A program made the position numbers and the translations under genes. This document shows, one piece after another, positions 1 through 7,581 of a stretch of 21,669 nt of DNA (its first letter is position 1; every line of letters begins with the position of its first letter). Under the pieces are notes generated by a model that had not been told where the DNA came from, searched no databases, and was given only the letters and a program-made list of their open reading frames with translations. Source of the stretch: JBFIHF01 sp964411125 (GTDB taxonomy: Bacteria; Myxococcota_A; Bradymonadia; Bradymonadales; Bradymonadaceae); assembly GCA_964411125.1 (NCBI GenBank), contig CAYPJU010000094.1, forward strand, positions 1 through 21,669, in the 5' to 3' direction.

Positions 1-25
1 ACGGCGGTTCTGGGGGTTCTCGGAT

Positions 26-50
26 CTCCGACCTCCGACCTCCGACCTCC
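26..50. repeat. CTCCGAC heptamer tandem repeat
   Basis: Three exact copies of CTCCGAC (26-32, 33-39, 40-46) are followed by a partial CTCC. The stretch lies in non-coding DNA upstream of the pssA promoter. It could be a slippage-prone microsatellite or the end of a longer dispersed repeat cut off by the window edge. No function can be assigned. Confidence 0.8.
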
Positions 51-139
51 CTTTCCCTTTCGGGTCGATCCCGCACGCCCCCCTCGGAAATGCCAGGGCC
101 TTCCCATCCGTTCACCCTGTGATAGCCCGCGTCAAATGA

Positions 140-168
140 TTGACAGATCGTGCCGCTCTGACTACTAA
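140..168 (+). promoter_or_regulatory. Predicted sigma-70-type promoter of pssA
   Basis: A perfect TTGACA (140-145) is followed after exactly 17 nt by TACTAA (163-168), a 3/6 match to TATAAT. Transcription would start near 175, giving a leader of roughly 85 nt before the pssA ATG at 259. The -35 box forms the right arm of a short inverted repeat (GTCAA at 131-135, TTGAC at 140-144), so a repressor could compete with polymerase here. The -35 and spacing are strong; the -10 is only fair. Confidence 0.5.
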
Positions 169-258
169 ATCAGCTTGTCGATCAACAGGTCACGCGGGCC
201 TCGGACAACGTCCGGCAGCCGGTTTGTAGCCAGATGTTCGCTGCCGCGAGGAGACGCC

Positions 259-1053
259 ATGGATTTGCACCGCGCCAAGTATCTGCTTCCCAACTCTCTC
301 ACGATGGGGAGCGCCTTTGCGGGCTTCACCAGCATCTACGTCTCGCTGAACGCGACCGACGCGAAAGGCCTCGCGCTCGCGGCGTGGCTGATCGTCATCG
401 CGATGTTCTGCGACCTCTTCGACGGTCGTGTGGCTCGCATGACGAAGACGGAGTCGGCGCTCGGAGTCCAACTCGACAGTCTGGCGGACGCTCTCTCGTT
501 CGGGATCGCTCCAGGTTTCCTCATCTACAGTTGGGGCCTCGAGCCGTTCGGTATCCTCGGCCTCGTCCCCGCGTTCGTTTACGCAGCGTGCGCGATCCTG
601 CGGCTCGCACGTTTCAACGTCATGGCGGCGGAAAATCACGGCGTCATGAAGTACTTCCTGGGTCTTCCGACACCGCTGGCGGCGGGGGCCGTCGTCAGCA
701 TCGTCCTGGCTCACCTCTCGGTGACCGAGCACATGACGACGGGAGCCACCGGCAGCGTCGCGCTGATGGCGTTGCTTCTCGGCGGCCTCATGGTCTCCAA
801 CGTGAAGTACCGAACCTTCAAGGACGTGAACTTCAGGGGACGTTTCGGGGTCGGACTGATCGTCTTCGTGACGGCCGCCGTGGCACTCGGGTTCATCACC
901 GATGCCCCCAGCGTCGCGTTCGTCGCGCTGATGGTGGGATACATCCTCGTCGGCGTCGTCGGCACGGTGGTGCACTGGAGCCGCGCCATCCTCGGTGACG
1001 ACTCCTACTACGAAGGCTACTCCGAAGAAGAGATCCTCGAAGAAGAAGCGTGA
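259..1053 (+). CDS. pssA: CDP-diacylglycerol--serine O-phosphatidyltransferase (phosphatidylserine synthase)
   Basis: This 264-aa polytopic inner-membrane enzyme transfers the phosphatidyl group of CDP-diacylglycerol to L-serine, the committed step towards phosphatidylethanolamine. The full CDP-alcohol phosphatidyltransferase signature is visible: D55-G56-x2-A59-R60-x8-G69-x3-D73-x3-D77, whose aspartates bind the catalytic metals. The N-terminal segment (YLLPNSLTMGSAFAGF) is typical of type II PssA, and several hydrophobic helices follow. The protein ends in an unusual acidic tail (about residues 251-264, rich in Glu). The ATG at 259 was chosen because GAGGAG (248-253) sits 5 nt upstream; an upstream in-frame ATG at 175 would coincide with the predicted transcription start and adds residues unlike the family. 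A phosphatidylserine decarboxylase gene often lies nearby but is not in the window. PssA is preferred over PgsA because of the N-terminal motif; the exact acceptor is family inference. Confidence 0.92.
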   Translation: MDLHRAKYLLPNSLTMGSAFAGFTSIYVSLNATDAKGLALAAWLIVIAMFCDLFDGRVARMTKTESALGVQLDSLADALSFGIAPGFLIYSWGLEPFGILGLVPAFVYAACAILRLARFNVMAAENHGVMKYFLGLPTPLAAGAVVSIVLAHLSVTEHMTTGATGSVALMALLLGGLMVSNVKYRTFKDVNFRGRFGVGLIVFVTAAVALGFITDAPSVAFVALMVGYILVGVVGTVVHWSRAILGDDSYYEGYSEEEILEEEA

Positions 1054-1226
1054 TCTCGAGCTGGTGCCGACGCCGACCGCGCCTGCGCGCCATGCCGTCT
1101 TTCGTCGCAAAATCAATCAGCTACGACGCTGCGCCGACGTCGCCGGAAGCGGACGAGACAGGGGGTAAACTAGCGTGAGTTCGGTGACGGGTTTATAGTC
1201 CAGGCACTCGAAGAAGTCGGACCGTC

Positions 1227-1847
1227 ATGCCCAAGTTCACGTCGCTGCTCCTCGCGCTCCTGATCGCGCTTTCGTCCGTCGCGGCTCTCGCGGAGGAGAC
1301 GAGTCCCTACTCCGCGGTCGTCATCCAGAACCGTCGGCACGATCCGACGCACGAGTTCACGATCGGCGTAGGGACCCTGCCACTCGACGCCTTTCGCAAG
1401 TCGATCACCGCGAGCGGCGCCTACACGCTACATTTCACGCCGCACGTCGCCTGGGAGGTCGCCCACTTCTGGTACTCGTTTCACTACGACACCAAGCTCA
1501 ACGCCCAGCTCGAGGCCTTCGATCTCCAGCCGACGCCATTCGAAGTCCTGGACATGTTCCTGATGTCTTCGTTCATCTACAAACCGCTGTATTACAAGGG
1601 TTCCTGGAACAACAAGCGGCTCGTTTACGGCGAGTTTTTCCTCGCCGCCGGCGGGGGATACGGGTGGTTCACGCGGTCGGCGAAGCCGGGCGCGAACTTC
1701 GGCGGAGGGTTCCGGCTCTACGCGACGAAGCTCCTCTCGTTCCGGTTCGACGCCCGCTACAACCTCTTTTTCAACGACCAGATCTTCCAGAGCTTCGAGA
1801 CGGACGAAGAACTGTGGCTCGGTCTCAGCACTTCGATCTCGTTTTGA
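1227..1847 (+). CDS. Outer-membrane beta-barrel protein, first gene of an envelope operon
   Basis: The 206-aa protein has a Sec signal peptide with likely cleavage after A-L-A (about residue 22). The remainder has alternating hydrophobic/polar strands rich in Tyr, Phe and Trp and ends in Phe (S-I-S-F), the C-terminal signature recognised by the BAM machinery. Size and style match the small outer-membrane beta-barrel family widespread in myxobacteria, to which the gliding proteins GltA and GltB are similar; this match is from memory. The gene is followed after 5 nt by a TPR lipoprotein gene and begins a five-gene run, so the barrel probably anchors a periplasmic/outer-membrane complex. No strong Shine-Dalgarno is visible. 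A TATAGT at 1194-1199 could be a -10 element, but no good -35 accompanies it. A stand-alone porin is possible but less likely given the operon. Confidence 0.8.
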   Translation: MPKFTSLLLALLIALSSVAALAEETSPYSAVVIQNRRHDPTHEFTIGVGTLPLDAFRKSITASGAYTLHFTPHVAWEVAHFWYSFHYDTKLNAQLEAFDLQPTPFEVLDMFLMSSFIYKPLYYKGSWNNKRLVYGEFFLAAGGGYGWFTRSAKPGANFGGGFRLYATKLLSFRFDARYNLFFNDQIFQSFETDEELWLGLSTSISF

Positions 1848-1852
1848 CCTCG

Positions 1853-3268
1853 ATGCGACGCCTCCATCCGCTGTTCGCCGTTCTGCTCCTCGCCGTGGGG
1901 TGCGCGGGGCCGAATCTCGCCGAATCCGGCGACGCGGTCTTCGCCCAAGCGGTGGAGGCGTCGTTGGACGAAGAGCACAGGCTGACGGCGGCCGCGGCGC
2001 ACAAGTACATGTCGCAGACGTCTCCCGACGATCCGCGCTACGACCGGGCCCAGCGCTTGCTCGCCAACGCCGTCGAAGAGCTGGGGCTCACCTACGCTGC
2101 GTCGGTCTGGTACCTGGACGTCGCAGCGTCCCGGCGTGATCCCGAGGTGATCGCGGACGCGGTCCGCGGGCTCGAACGGATCGTGCAGGAGGCCCCGCAC
2201 AACGAGCACCTCTTGATCGACGGTTTCGTCGCGACCGCCGAGATCACGGGTCTTCCCGAGCATCAGCAGGCATTCGTCCACTTTTACCAGGGGCTCGACT
2301 CGTTGCAGCGCGGGCGGCGCGACTGGGTCGACCAGCTCTTTGCGAAGATCCCGCGAGATGACCCTTACAAGCTGCGGGCGCAGCAGGTGCTGGCGGTGGA
2401 CAAGATCGCGAACTACGACCTCGACGGCGCGCGGGCGATGCTCGACGCGATCCTGGAGCGCGACGATCTCCCGGACGACGTGCGGCTGGAGCTCCGGCGT
2501 ACGCTCGCGCGCATCGAGTTCGAGGAGACGAACTACCGTGAGGCCCTCGGTCACTACGAGGAGATACGGGCCACGGCGAAAGACGATCCGAGCCTGCTGC
2601 TCGAGATGGCGTGGACGCACTTCTACCTCGGCAATCTGGAGCGTGCTCTGGGGCTCCTCATCGCACTCGATGCGCCGAGCTATGCGGATCTCATCGCGCC
2701 CGAGCGATTCCTGCTCGAAGCGCTGGCGCTTCAGAACCTGTGCCAGTTCGAGCCTGCACGGCTCGCCGCTGTCCGGTTGAAGGACAGGCATGGTGACGCG
2801 ATCGAGGATCTGTACCGCGGCGTTCCGCTCGACGAGTCGGAGGCGCTGCGCCGCGCCGCCGCGCGCCGCCCTGGGAGCAGTGAAGTGATCGCGTATCGGC
2901 GGAGGATCGAACAGGAGTCCGGGCGTGTCGAGGAGATGAAACGAGCGCTCGGTGAGGAGCTCTACGCCGCCCTCACGAGGATGTACGCCCATGCGACGGA
3001 CGAAGCTCGACGGCGCGAGACCGCCGAGATTCGCGACGAGATGCGACGGGTGAGCCAGGAACTGCTCGCCGCCGACGAAGGGACGCGTCTCATCCTCCAC
3101 GAACTCGGCGTCGCTCTCTTGCGCGGTCGGAAGCGGACCGTACCGACCGGCGACGACGCCCAGGACGAGGTCGGAAGGCTCGACGTGGTCTACCGATTCG
3201 AAGGAGAGTTCTGGACCGACGAGGTCGACGACCTGGTGGTTCGGATGGAGGACCGATGCATCGACTGA
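1853..3268 (+). CDS. TPR repeat lipoprotein (GltE/AglT-like)
   Basis: This 471-aa protein begins with a short signal peptide and a lipobox ending A14-V15-G16-C17, so it should be lipid-anchored in the envelope. The body is a mostly alpha-helical solenoid with TPR-like helix pairs, for example around residues 35-65 and 190-260, including FEETNYREALGHYEEI. The ATG at 1853 was chosen because it gives a lipoprotein signal and starts 5 nt after the upstream stop; an earlier in-frame ATG at 1664 would overlap the beta-barrel gene and lose the signal. Its 3' end overlaps the next gene by 13 nt. Size, lipoprotein nature and position directly before a >1000-residue TPR protein recall Myxococcus AglT/GltE, part of the gliding focal-adhesion complex. 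TPR scaffold is well supported; the Glt assignment is inference. Confidence 0.85.
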   Translation: MRRLHPLFAVLLLAVGCAGPNLAESGDAVFAQAVEASLDEEHRLTAAAAHKYMSQTSPDDPRYDRAQRLLANAVEELGLTYAASVWYLDVAASRRDPEVIADAVRGLERIVQEAPHNEHLLIDGFVATAEITGLPEHQQAFVHFYQGLDSLQRGRRDWVDQLFAKIPRDDPYKLRAQQVLAVDKIANYDLDGARAMLDAILERDDLPDDVRLELRRTLARIEFEETNYREALGHYEEIRATAKDDPSLLLEMAWTHFYLGNLERALGLLIALDAPSYADLIAPERFLLEALALQNLCQFEPARLAAVRLKDRHGDAIEDLYRGVPLDESEALRRAAARRPGSSEVIAYRRRIEQESGRVEEMKRALGEELYAALTRMYAHATDEARRRETAEIRDEMRRVSQELLAADEGTRLILHELGVALLRGRKRTVPTGDDAQDEVGRLDVVYRFEGEFWTDEVDDLVVRMEDRCID

Positions 3269-6200
3269 CTCGATGGCTCGCAGTCCTGGTCCTCGCCGTC
3301 TCGATTCCGGCCGCCGGATGCGCGACGGCGAAGCAGTCGCTCGCGGACACGACCGAAGTGGAGCGCCTTCGCCTTCGGATTACCAAGGTCCGAAACGCTA
3401 TCTCGGAGACGCGCCAGACGATCGCTCAATCTCGCGGAGCTACCTACCTCCCGGAGCTCTACGTGCGGCTCGCGGAGCTCTTGAGCGAGGAAGCGCGCTA
3501 CCATTACCAGCTAGCCTACGAGCGCGAGCAGCGCGCCAGCCGAGTAATGCACGTGCCTCAGGTGCGCCTGCTGAAAGAAGAGGCGATCGAGATCTACGAG
3601 ACTGGGCTGAGCCGGTTTCCCGACTCGGAGCTCGCACCGCGGATGCTCTTCAACGTCGGCCATGAGCACCGCGAACTCGGTAACTTCGAAGAGATGATCG
3701 CTTCGCTCGAGCGGCTCACCGAGTCGTACGCAGAGAGCCCGCTCCGAGCCGACGCGCTGTTGGTGTTGGGGGACTACTACTTCGACCAGCAAGACCTCGA
3801 AAAGGCGAAGGGGTACTACGAGCAGATTGTGAGGGGCCCGGTCGCGCCCGCCACCGGGCTGGGGCACTACAAGCTCGCGTGGGTCTGGGTGAACCTCGCC
3901 GAGTGCGACAAGGCGCTGCGACACTTCGAGGACGCGATCGACCGCAGCAACGAGTGGGAGGACATACGCATCGCGATCGCGCGATCGCGCGCGGGCGAGG
4001 ACACGGAGGACTCGGAACTCTCGCAGGTCGACACGTCCGACCTCCCTCAGAGCGCCGAAGCCGTGCAGCAGGACATCGACGTTCGACGCGAGTCTCTCGT
4101 CGACCTCGCCTACTGCTACGCCCGCGAGAAGAAGACGGACGAAGCGGTCGAGTACTTCGGGGACCGGGCCTACAACCGCGACACATACGTGGCGGCGCTG
4201 TCGAAGTTGCTGAGTCGCTACCGCAACCTCGACAACCACGACGGCGTGATCCTGGTCGGGCGTGAGCTCCTCTCCCTCGGTCCCGCCGACCAGGACCGGA
4301 TTGACGACGCTCGGGCGCTCTTTGCGGCGATCGATAAGAAGGCGCGGTACGAACAAGTCGACGAAGACGTCGCGGCGATCGCCAGCGCACTGACCCGCTA
4401 CTACTCGCGCGCCGAAGTCGACCCGAAGGGGCGTGGGGAGCTGACCAAGGAGTTCGAGCTCTACCTGCGCGACATGCTGACCTCGGCGCAGGAAGAGATC
4501 AAAGGGAAGTCCGGGGATACGGCCGAGCGTCGTGCACTGCGCGTGGCGCGCGGCTACCAGGTCTACGTCGATACGTTCCCCGCCGCGGACGCGCGTGCCG
4601 ACATGCTGCTGAACATGGCGGATGTCCTGACCCAGGCGGGGGATCCGCTGGAAGCGGGACTCAAGGCACTGGAAGCGTCCGAGCTTCTCGAAAAGGACCG
4701 CAGGCGCGAGGCGCTCTACGACGCGATCGTCCACTTCCAGGAGTCGCTCGACGTCGTCGGGGGACGCCGTCAGTTCGAACGCGTGACCGCGCGAGCCTCG
4801 CTGCGGCGCGCGGCGGCGCAGCTCCTCGCGTTCGACCTCGATGCGGACAAGGAGCGTCGCGTGAAGTACGCGGTCGCGCAGTCGTACTACGACGAGGGAA
4901 GCTACGCTGCGGCCATCGACCGTCTCTCTGCTCTCGCCTACGAGTACCCGGGCACCTCGGAAGCCGATGCTGCAATCCAGCTCGTCCTCGACAGCTACAA
5001 CACGATCAACGACTACGACGGGCTCATCTACGCGAGCCGCCGGTTCCTCGCCGACGACTCCCCAGCGTCGGACGCACAGCGCAAACGGACCGCGACGGTC
5101 CTCGCCGCGGCCGAGCAGCGTAAGCTGGACGAAGTCTCGCTGTCGGCGGCCGGCGAAGATGGCGGCGATCTGACCGAGCTGATCAAGTTCGCCGAGCGCC
5201 ACAAGGGGCGGGAGCTCGGCGAGCGCGCCCTCCTCAACGCGTTCGTCGCAGCGCGGGCGGTCGGCAACACGGGCCAGATGTACGAGCTCGCCGACGAGCT
5301 CAAGAAGAACTACGCGAAATCCGAGCAGCTCCCCGGCGTCTTCAGCACCCTCGCGCAGACGGCGACGGCGCGTTTCGAGTACGACCGCGCGGTCGAGTTC
5401 CTCCGGTCCGCCGCTACGGCGAACCCCGACCAGCGCGTCGGACTCCTGATCGCGGCCGGAGAGCTCCTCGAACAGCTCGGGGAGTCGAAGGAGGCGGTCG
5501 AGCTCTACCACGATGCGGTGAAGTCGTCGGAGGGCCCCGCGCGGACCGAGTCGCTGCGAAACCTGGCGGCGCTTCTCGAGAGGATGGGCGAGGAGAAAGC
5601 GCTCCGAAAGGCAGTGAAGCCGTACCTCGACGACGCCGACCCGGAGACCCTCGTCCGCTACGGTATCGTCGCGGTCGCCGCGGGCGACGTGGAAGAGGGT
5701 GAGATGGAGCTCGGCCGCGCCCTCTCGAACGAGACGGGCGATTCGATCGAGACGATCGCCCGCGCCAATTACGGAAACGCCGAGGTCCTCCTCGCGACGC
5801 TGAAGATGTACCCGACGCCGGACAGTGTCGACCTCATCGAGGAGCTCATCGCGATCATCGAGGTGACACAGCAGAGCTATCTGAAGGCGGCGCGGAGCGG
5901 CCATCCCGAGTATGCGGCGGCGTCGCTCGCGAGGCTCGCGTTCGCGCTCGAGTTCTCGGCCGAGAAGCTCGCGGGCGTTCGAGTGCCGGCAGACCTTCCC
6001 CCCGACGCGCAAGGGGCCGTGAAAGAGGCCCTTGCCCAGCGAATCGAACTGTTGAAGAAGACGGCGGGCGAAGCCGTGGACGGCTGCGCCGCCCAGCTCT
6101 GGAACCTGCAGATCCTGACGCCGGTGGTGAAAGGTTGCGTGCAGGGGAAGGCGCTGAAAGAGGTCCTTCCGCCGGTCGACAGCTACGCATCGCGAAAGCA

Positions 6201-6570
6201 GAAGGCAGACGCGAGCAAGAAGTCGGAGCTCATCGAGTCCCTCTCGAAGAACCCGGAGGACATCGACGGTCTGGTCGAGCTGGGCGAATACTTCCTGCAG
6301 CAGGGTGACCCCCATGCGGCGCGGCTCGTCTTCGCCCGAGCTGCCGGGATCGCGGGGGAGGCGCGGGTCTTCAACCTGCTCGGCATCGCGAGCTACCAGA
6401 TCGGCGACGTCAACGGCGCCTTCGGTTCGTTCGTCCAGGCAGCGGAGGGGGGGCTCGAGGCGGGTCGGCAAAACCTCGCCAAGCTGTTGACCGCGGAGGG
6501 GCTGACGAAAGAGGCCGCCGAGGTCGGCAAGAAGTTCAAGGAAGGCAAAGCAGGAGGAAAACTCCTGTGA
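3256..6570 (+). CDS. Very long TPR repeat lipoprotein (GltD/AgmU-like)
   Basis: The 1104-aa protein has a signal peptide with lipobox A19-A20-G21-C22, so it is probably an outer-membrane lipoprotein facing the periplasm. A charged coiled-coil-like stretch (about 33-95) precedes a long TPR solenoid. Clear helix pairs occur at about 125-235, through the middle (for example ALLNMADVLTQAGDPLEAGL), and again near the C terminus around 1010-1095. An acidic linker lies near 245-265. The ATG at 3256 has GGAGG (3247-3251) 4 nt upstream and lies inside the 3' end of the preceding gene, indicating translational coupling. In Myxococcus, AgmU/GltD is a TPR protein of roughly 1200 residues encoded beside the TPR lipoprotein AglT/GltE. 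Here the size, order and tight coupling are alike. Function as a periplasmic scaffold is inferred; no catalytic motif is seen. Confidence 0.87.
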   Translation: MHRLTRWLAVLVLAVSIPAAGCATAKQSLADTTEVERLRLRITKVRNAISETRQTIAQSRGATYLPELYVRLAELLSEEARYHYQLAYEREQRASRVMHVPQVRLLKEEAIEIYETGLSRFPDSELAPRMLFNVGHEHRELGNFEEMIASLERLTESYAESPLRADALLVLGDYYFDQQDLEKAKGYYEQIVRGPVAPATGLGHYKLAWVWVNLAECDKALRHFEDAIDRSNEWEDIRIAIARSRAGEDTEDSELSQVDTSDLPQSAEAVQQDIDVRRESLVDLAYCYAREKKTDEAVEYFGDRAYNRDTYVAALSKLLSRYRNLDNHDGVILVGRELLSLGPADQDRIDDARALFAAIDKKARYEQVDEDVAAIASALTRYYSRAEVDPKGRGELTKEFELYLRDMLTSAQEEIKGKSGDTAERRALRVARGYQVYVDTFPAADARADMLLNMADVLTQAGDPLEAGLKALEASELLEKDRRREALYDAIVHFQESLDVVGGRRQFERVTARASLRRAAAQLLAFDLDADKERRVKYAVAQSYYDEGSYAAAIDRLSALAYEYPGTSEADAAIQLVLDSYNTINDYDGLIYASRRFLADDSPASDAQRKRTATVLAAAEQRKLDEVSLSAAGEDGGDLTELIKFAERHKGRELGERALLNAFVAARAVGNTGQMYELADELKKNYAKSEQLPGVFSTLAQTATARFEYDRAVEFLRSAATANPDQRVGLLIAAGELLEQLGESKEAVELYHDAVKSSEGPARTESLRNLAALLERMGEEKALRKAVKPYLDDADPETLVRYGIVAVAAGDVEEGEMELGRALSNETGDSIETIARANYGNAEVLLATLKMYPTPDSVDLIEELIAIIEVTQQSYLKAARSGHPEYAAASLARLAFALEFSAEKLAGVRVPADLPPDAQGAVKEALAQRIELLKKTAGEAVDGCAAQLWNLQILTPVVKGCVQGKALKEVLPPVDSYASRKQKADASKKSELIESLSKNPEDIDGLVELGEYFLQQGDPHAARLVFARAAGIAGEARVFNLLGIASYQIGDVNGAFGSFVQAAEGGLEAGRQNLAKLLTAEGLTKEAAEVGKKFKEGKAGGKLL

Positions 6571-7277
6571 GGAAAAATCTTCTCATCGCGGCATGTCTCG
6601 CGGTCTTCGCTTCCTGCGGACCTCGGGTGAAGCCGATCTCGCTGCACGACCAGACCGTCCCCGTCGACAGCCGACGTTTCGTCGCCGATACGGAGGACGC
6701 CCTCTCGATCGCGCGGGCGTCCCGGGACGAGGCGGAGCGACGCCTGGAGGAGGTGCGAGAGTGGAGGCGCGAAGTCGTACGCGGGGTCGATTGGCCCAGA
6801 GCCGCCGACGGGGCGATCGAGAAGCTACGAGTCCTCGCCGACGAGCGCGTCGAGCTCGCCGAGCTGGAGCTCGAGGAGGCCGACCTCGCGGTGGACCTCG
6901 CCGAGGCGAAGTGGGAACTCACGACCGCCGAGACCGCGGTGCGCCACGACATCGCCCGCTACGACCTCGAGAAGTTCAGGGCGAGGACCGAGGAAGCTCG
7001 GGCGCGAAAAGCGGCGATGACGGACGAAATCCTCGCCAAACGCGACGCGATCGACGAGCGCACCTCCGAGTGGTGGGCAGCCTATTCGAGCTGGGCGAAG
7101 AAAGGCGATACGCGCCTCTACTACGTGCCGTTCCTGGACGTCGAGGCGTCGAAGGCGCCTGCGAAAACTCCCAAAAAGAAGGCCGACGAGGTCGAGAAAG
7201 AACAGCAGGAAGAAGGAGCCCCTTCGGAGGAAGCAGAACCGAAGGAGAAGGAATCCGAAGAACTCCGTATCTGGTGA
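6567..7277 (+). CDS. Coiled-coil lipoprotein with KE-rich tail
   Basis: The start is GTG at 6567, overlapping the upstream TGA as GTGA, with an excellent AGGAGG (6552-6557) 9 nt upstream. The 236-aa product has a short signal peptide and a lipobox-like F-A-S-C17. Residues about 40-168 are almost entirely charged helix (Glu/Arg/Ala heptads), predicting a long coiled coil. A short aromatic segment follows (SEWWAAYSSWAKKG, then LYYVPF). Residues 197-233 are a low-complexity Lys/Glu tail with KKK, EEA and KEKE runs, ending in I-W. Nothing catalytic is visible. Its place in the TPR/beta-barrel operon suggests a structural spacer or partner spanning the periplasm. It could be compared with SlyB/Lpp-like structural lipoproteins, but no family is recognised. 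Confidence 0.85.
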   Translation: MRKNLLIAACLAVFASCGPRVKPISLHDQTVPVDSRRFVADTEDALSIARASRDEAERRLEEVREWRREVVRGVDWPRAADGAIEKLRVLADERVELAELELEEADLAVDLAEAKWELTTAETAVRHDIARYDLEKFRARTEEARARKAAMTDEILAKRDAIDERTSEWWAAYSSWAKKGDTRLYYVPFLDVEASKAPAKTPKKKADEVEKEQQEEGAPSEEAEPKEKESEELRIW

Positions 7278-7287
7278 GGAAGGACCG

Positions 7288-7560
7288 ATGAAAACCCATG
7301 CGATTCTGATCGGCGTGGCGCTCGCCGCGATTGCCTGCGAAAAGCCTGCCCCGAAAGAGAAGACCCCGGAGCATCTCGAGTGTCTCGAGCGGGCCGAGGC
7401 CTACCTCGCCTGCAAAGAGAAGGAGGCCGCTTCGGCGGGGCCCGCCGAGAAGCAGATCCTGCGGGCCGTCGAAGCCAACCGGCGCAAGGCGAACATATCC
7501 GCCGACAAGTGCGAGAGCGTACTCGGCAACGTCGGCGCCGACGATTCGTGCGCGCCGTAG
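7288..7560 (+). CDS. Small cysteine-containing lipoprotein
   Basis: This 90-aa protein has a signal peptide and lipobox A14-I15-A16-C17. Four more cysteines form two spaced pairs: C32-x9-C42 and C75-x12-C88. They flank a charged helical middle, so a disulfide-tied helical hairpin in the periplasm is plausible. GAGGAAGGA directly upstream (7275-7283) supports the ATG at 7288, 10 nt after the previous stop. It is the last gene of the five-gene envelope operon and faces a convergent gene. No family is recognised. The cysteine layout recalls twin-CX9C-type helical hairpins in general shape only; that is not a homology claim. Confidence 0.75.
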   Translation: MKTHAILIGVALAAIACEKPAPKEKTPEHLECLERAEAYLACKEKEAASAGPAEKQILRAVEANRRKANISADKCESVLGNVGADDSCAP

Positions 7561-7561
7561 C

Positions 7562-7581
7562 GAGTCCGGCCGCGCGGGCTC
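7562..7581. terminator. GC-rich hairpin in the convergent gap, possible terminator
   Basis: GAGTCCG (7562-7568) can pair with CGGGCTC (7575-7581) as a 7-bp stem with one G-U pair and a 6-nt loop. It sits between two convergent operons and touches the stop codon of the minus-strand SGNH gene. No U-tract follows on either strand, so it is not a classic intrinsic terminator; it may only stall polymerase or protect 3' ends. Confidence 0.25.

Noticed and set aside
175..258. An upstream in-frame ATG that would lengthen PssA by 28 residues
   Set aside because: It falls at the predicted transcription start, has no Shine-Dalgarno, and adds residues unlike the family. The ATG at 259 has GAGGAG at good spacing.
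1664..1852. An upstream start for the first TPR lipoprotein
   Set aside because: It would overlap 184 nt of the beta-barrel gene and bury the signal peptide. The ATG at 1853 begins a proper lipoprotein signal.
3973..3988. Two tandem GCGATCGC octamers (HIP1-like)
   Set aside because: They sit inside a coding stretch of alternating Ile, Ala and Arg codons and are explained by GC-rich codon choice; only one such pair was noticed.
3511..6471. A long open antisense frame (986 codons, minus) opposite the large TPR gene
   Set aside because: High GC codon bias keeps the opposite frame open. The translation is Arg/Leu/Val/Glu-rich with no domain, while the plus strand encodes clear TPRs and a lipobox.
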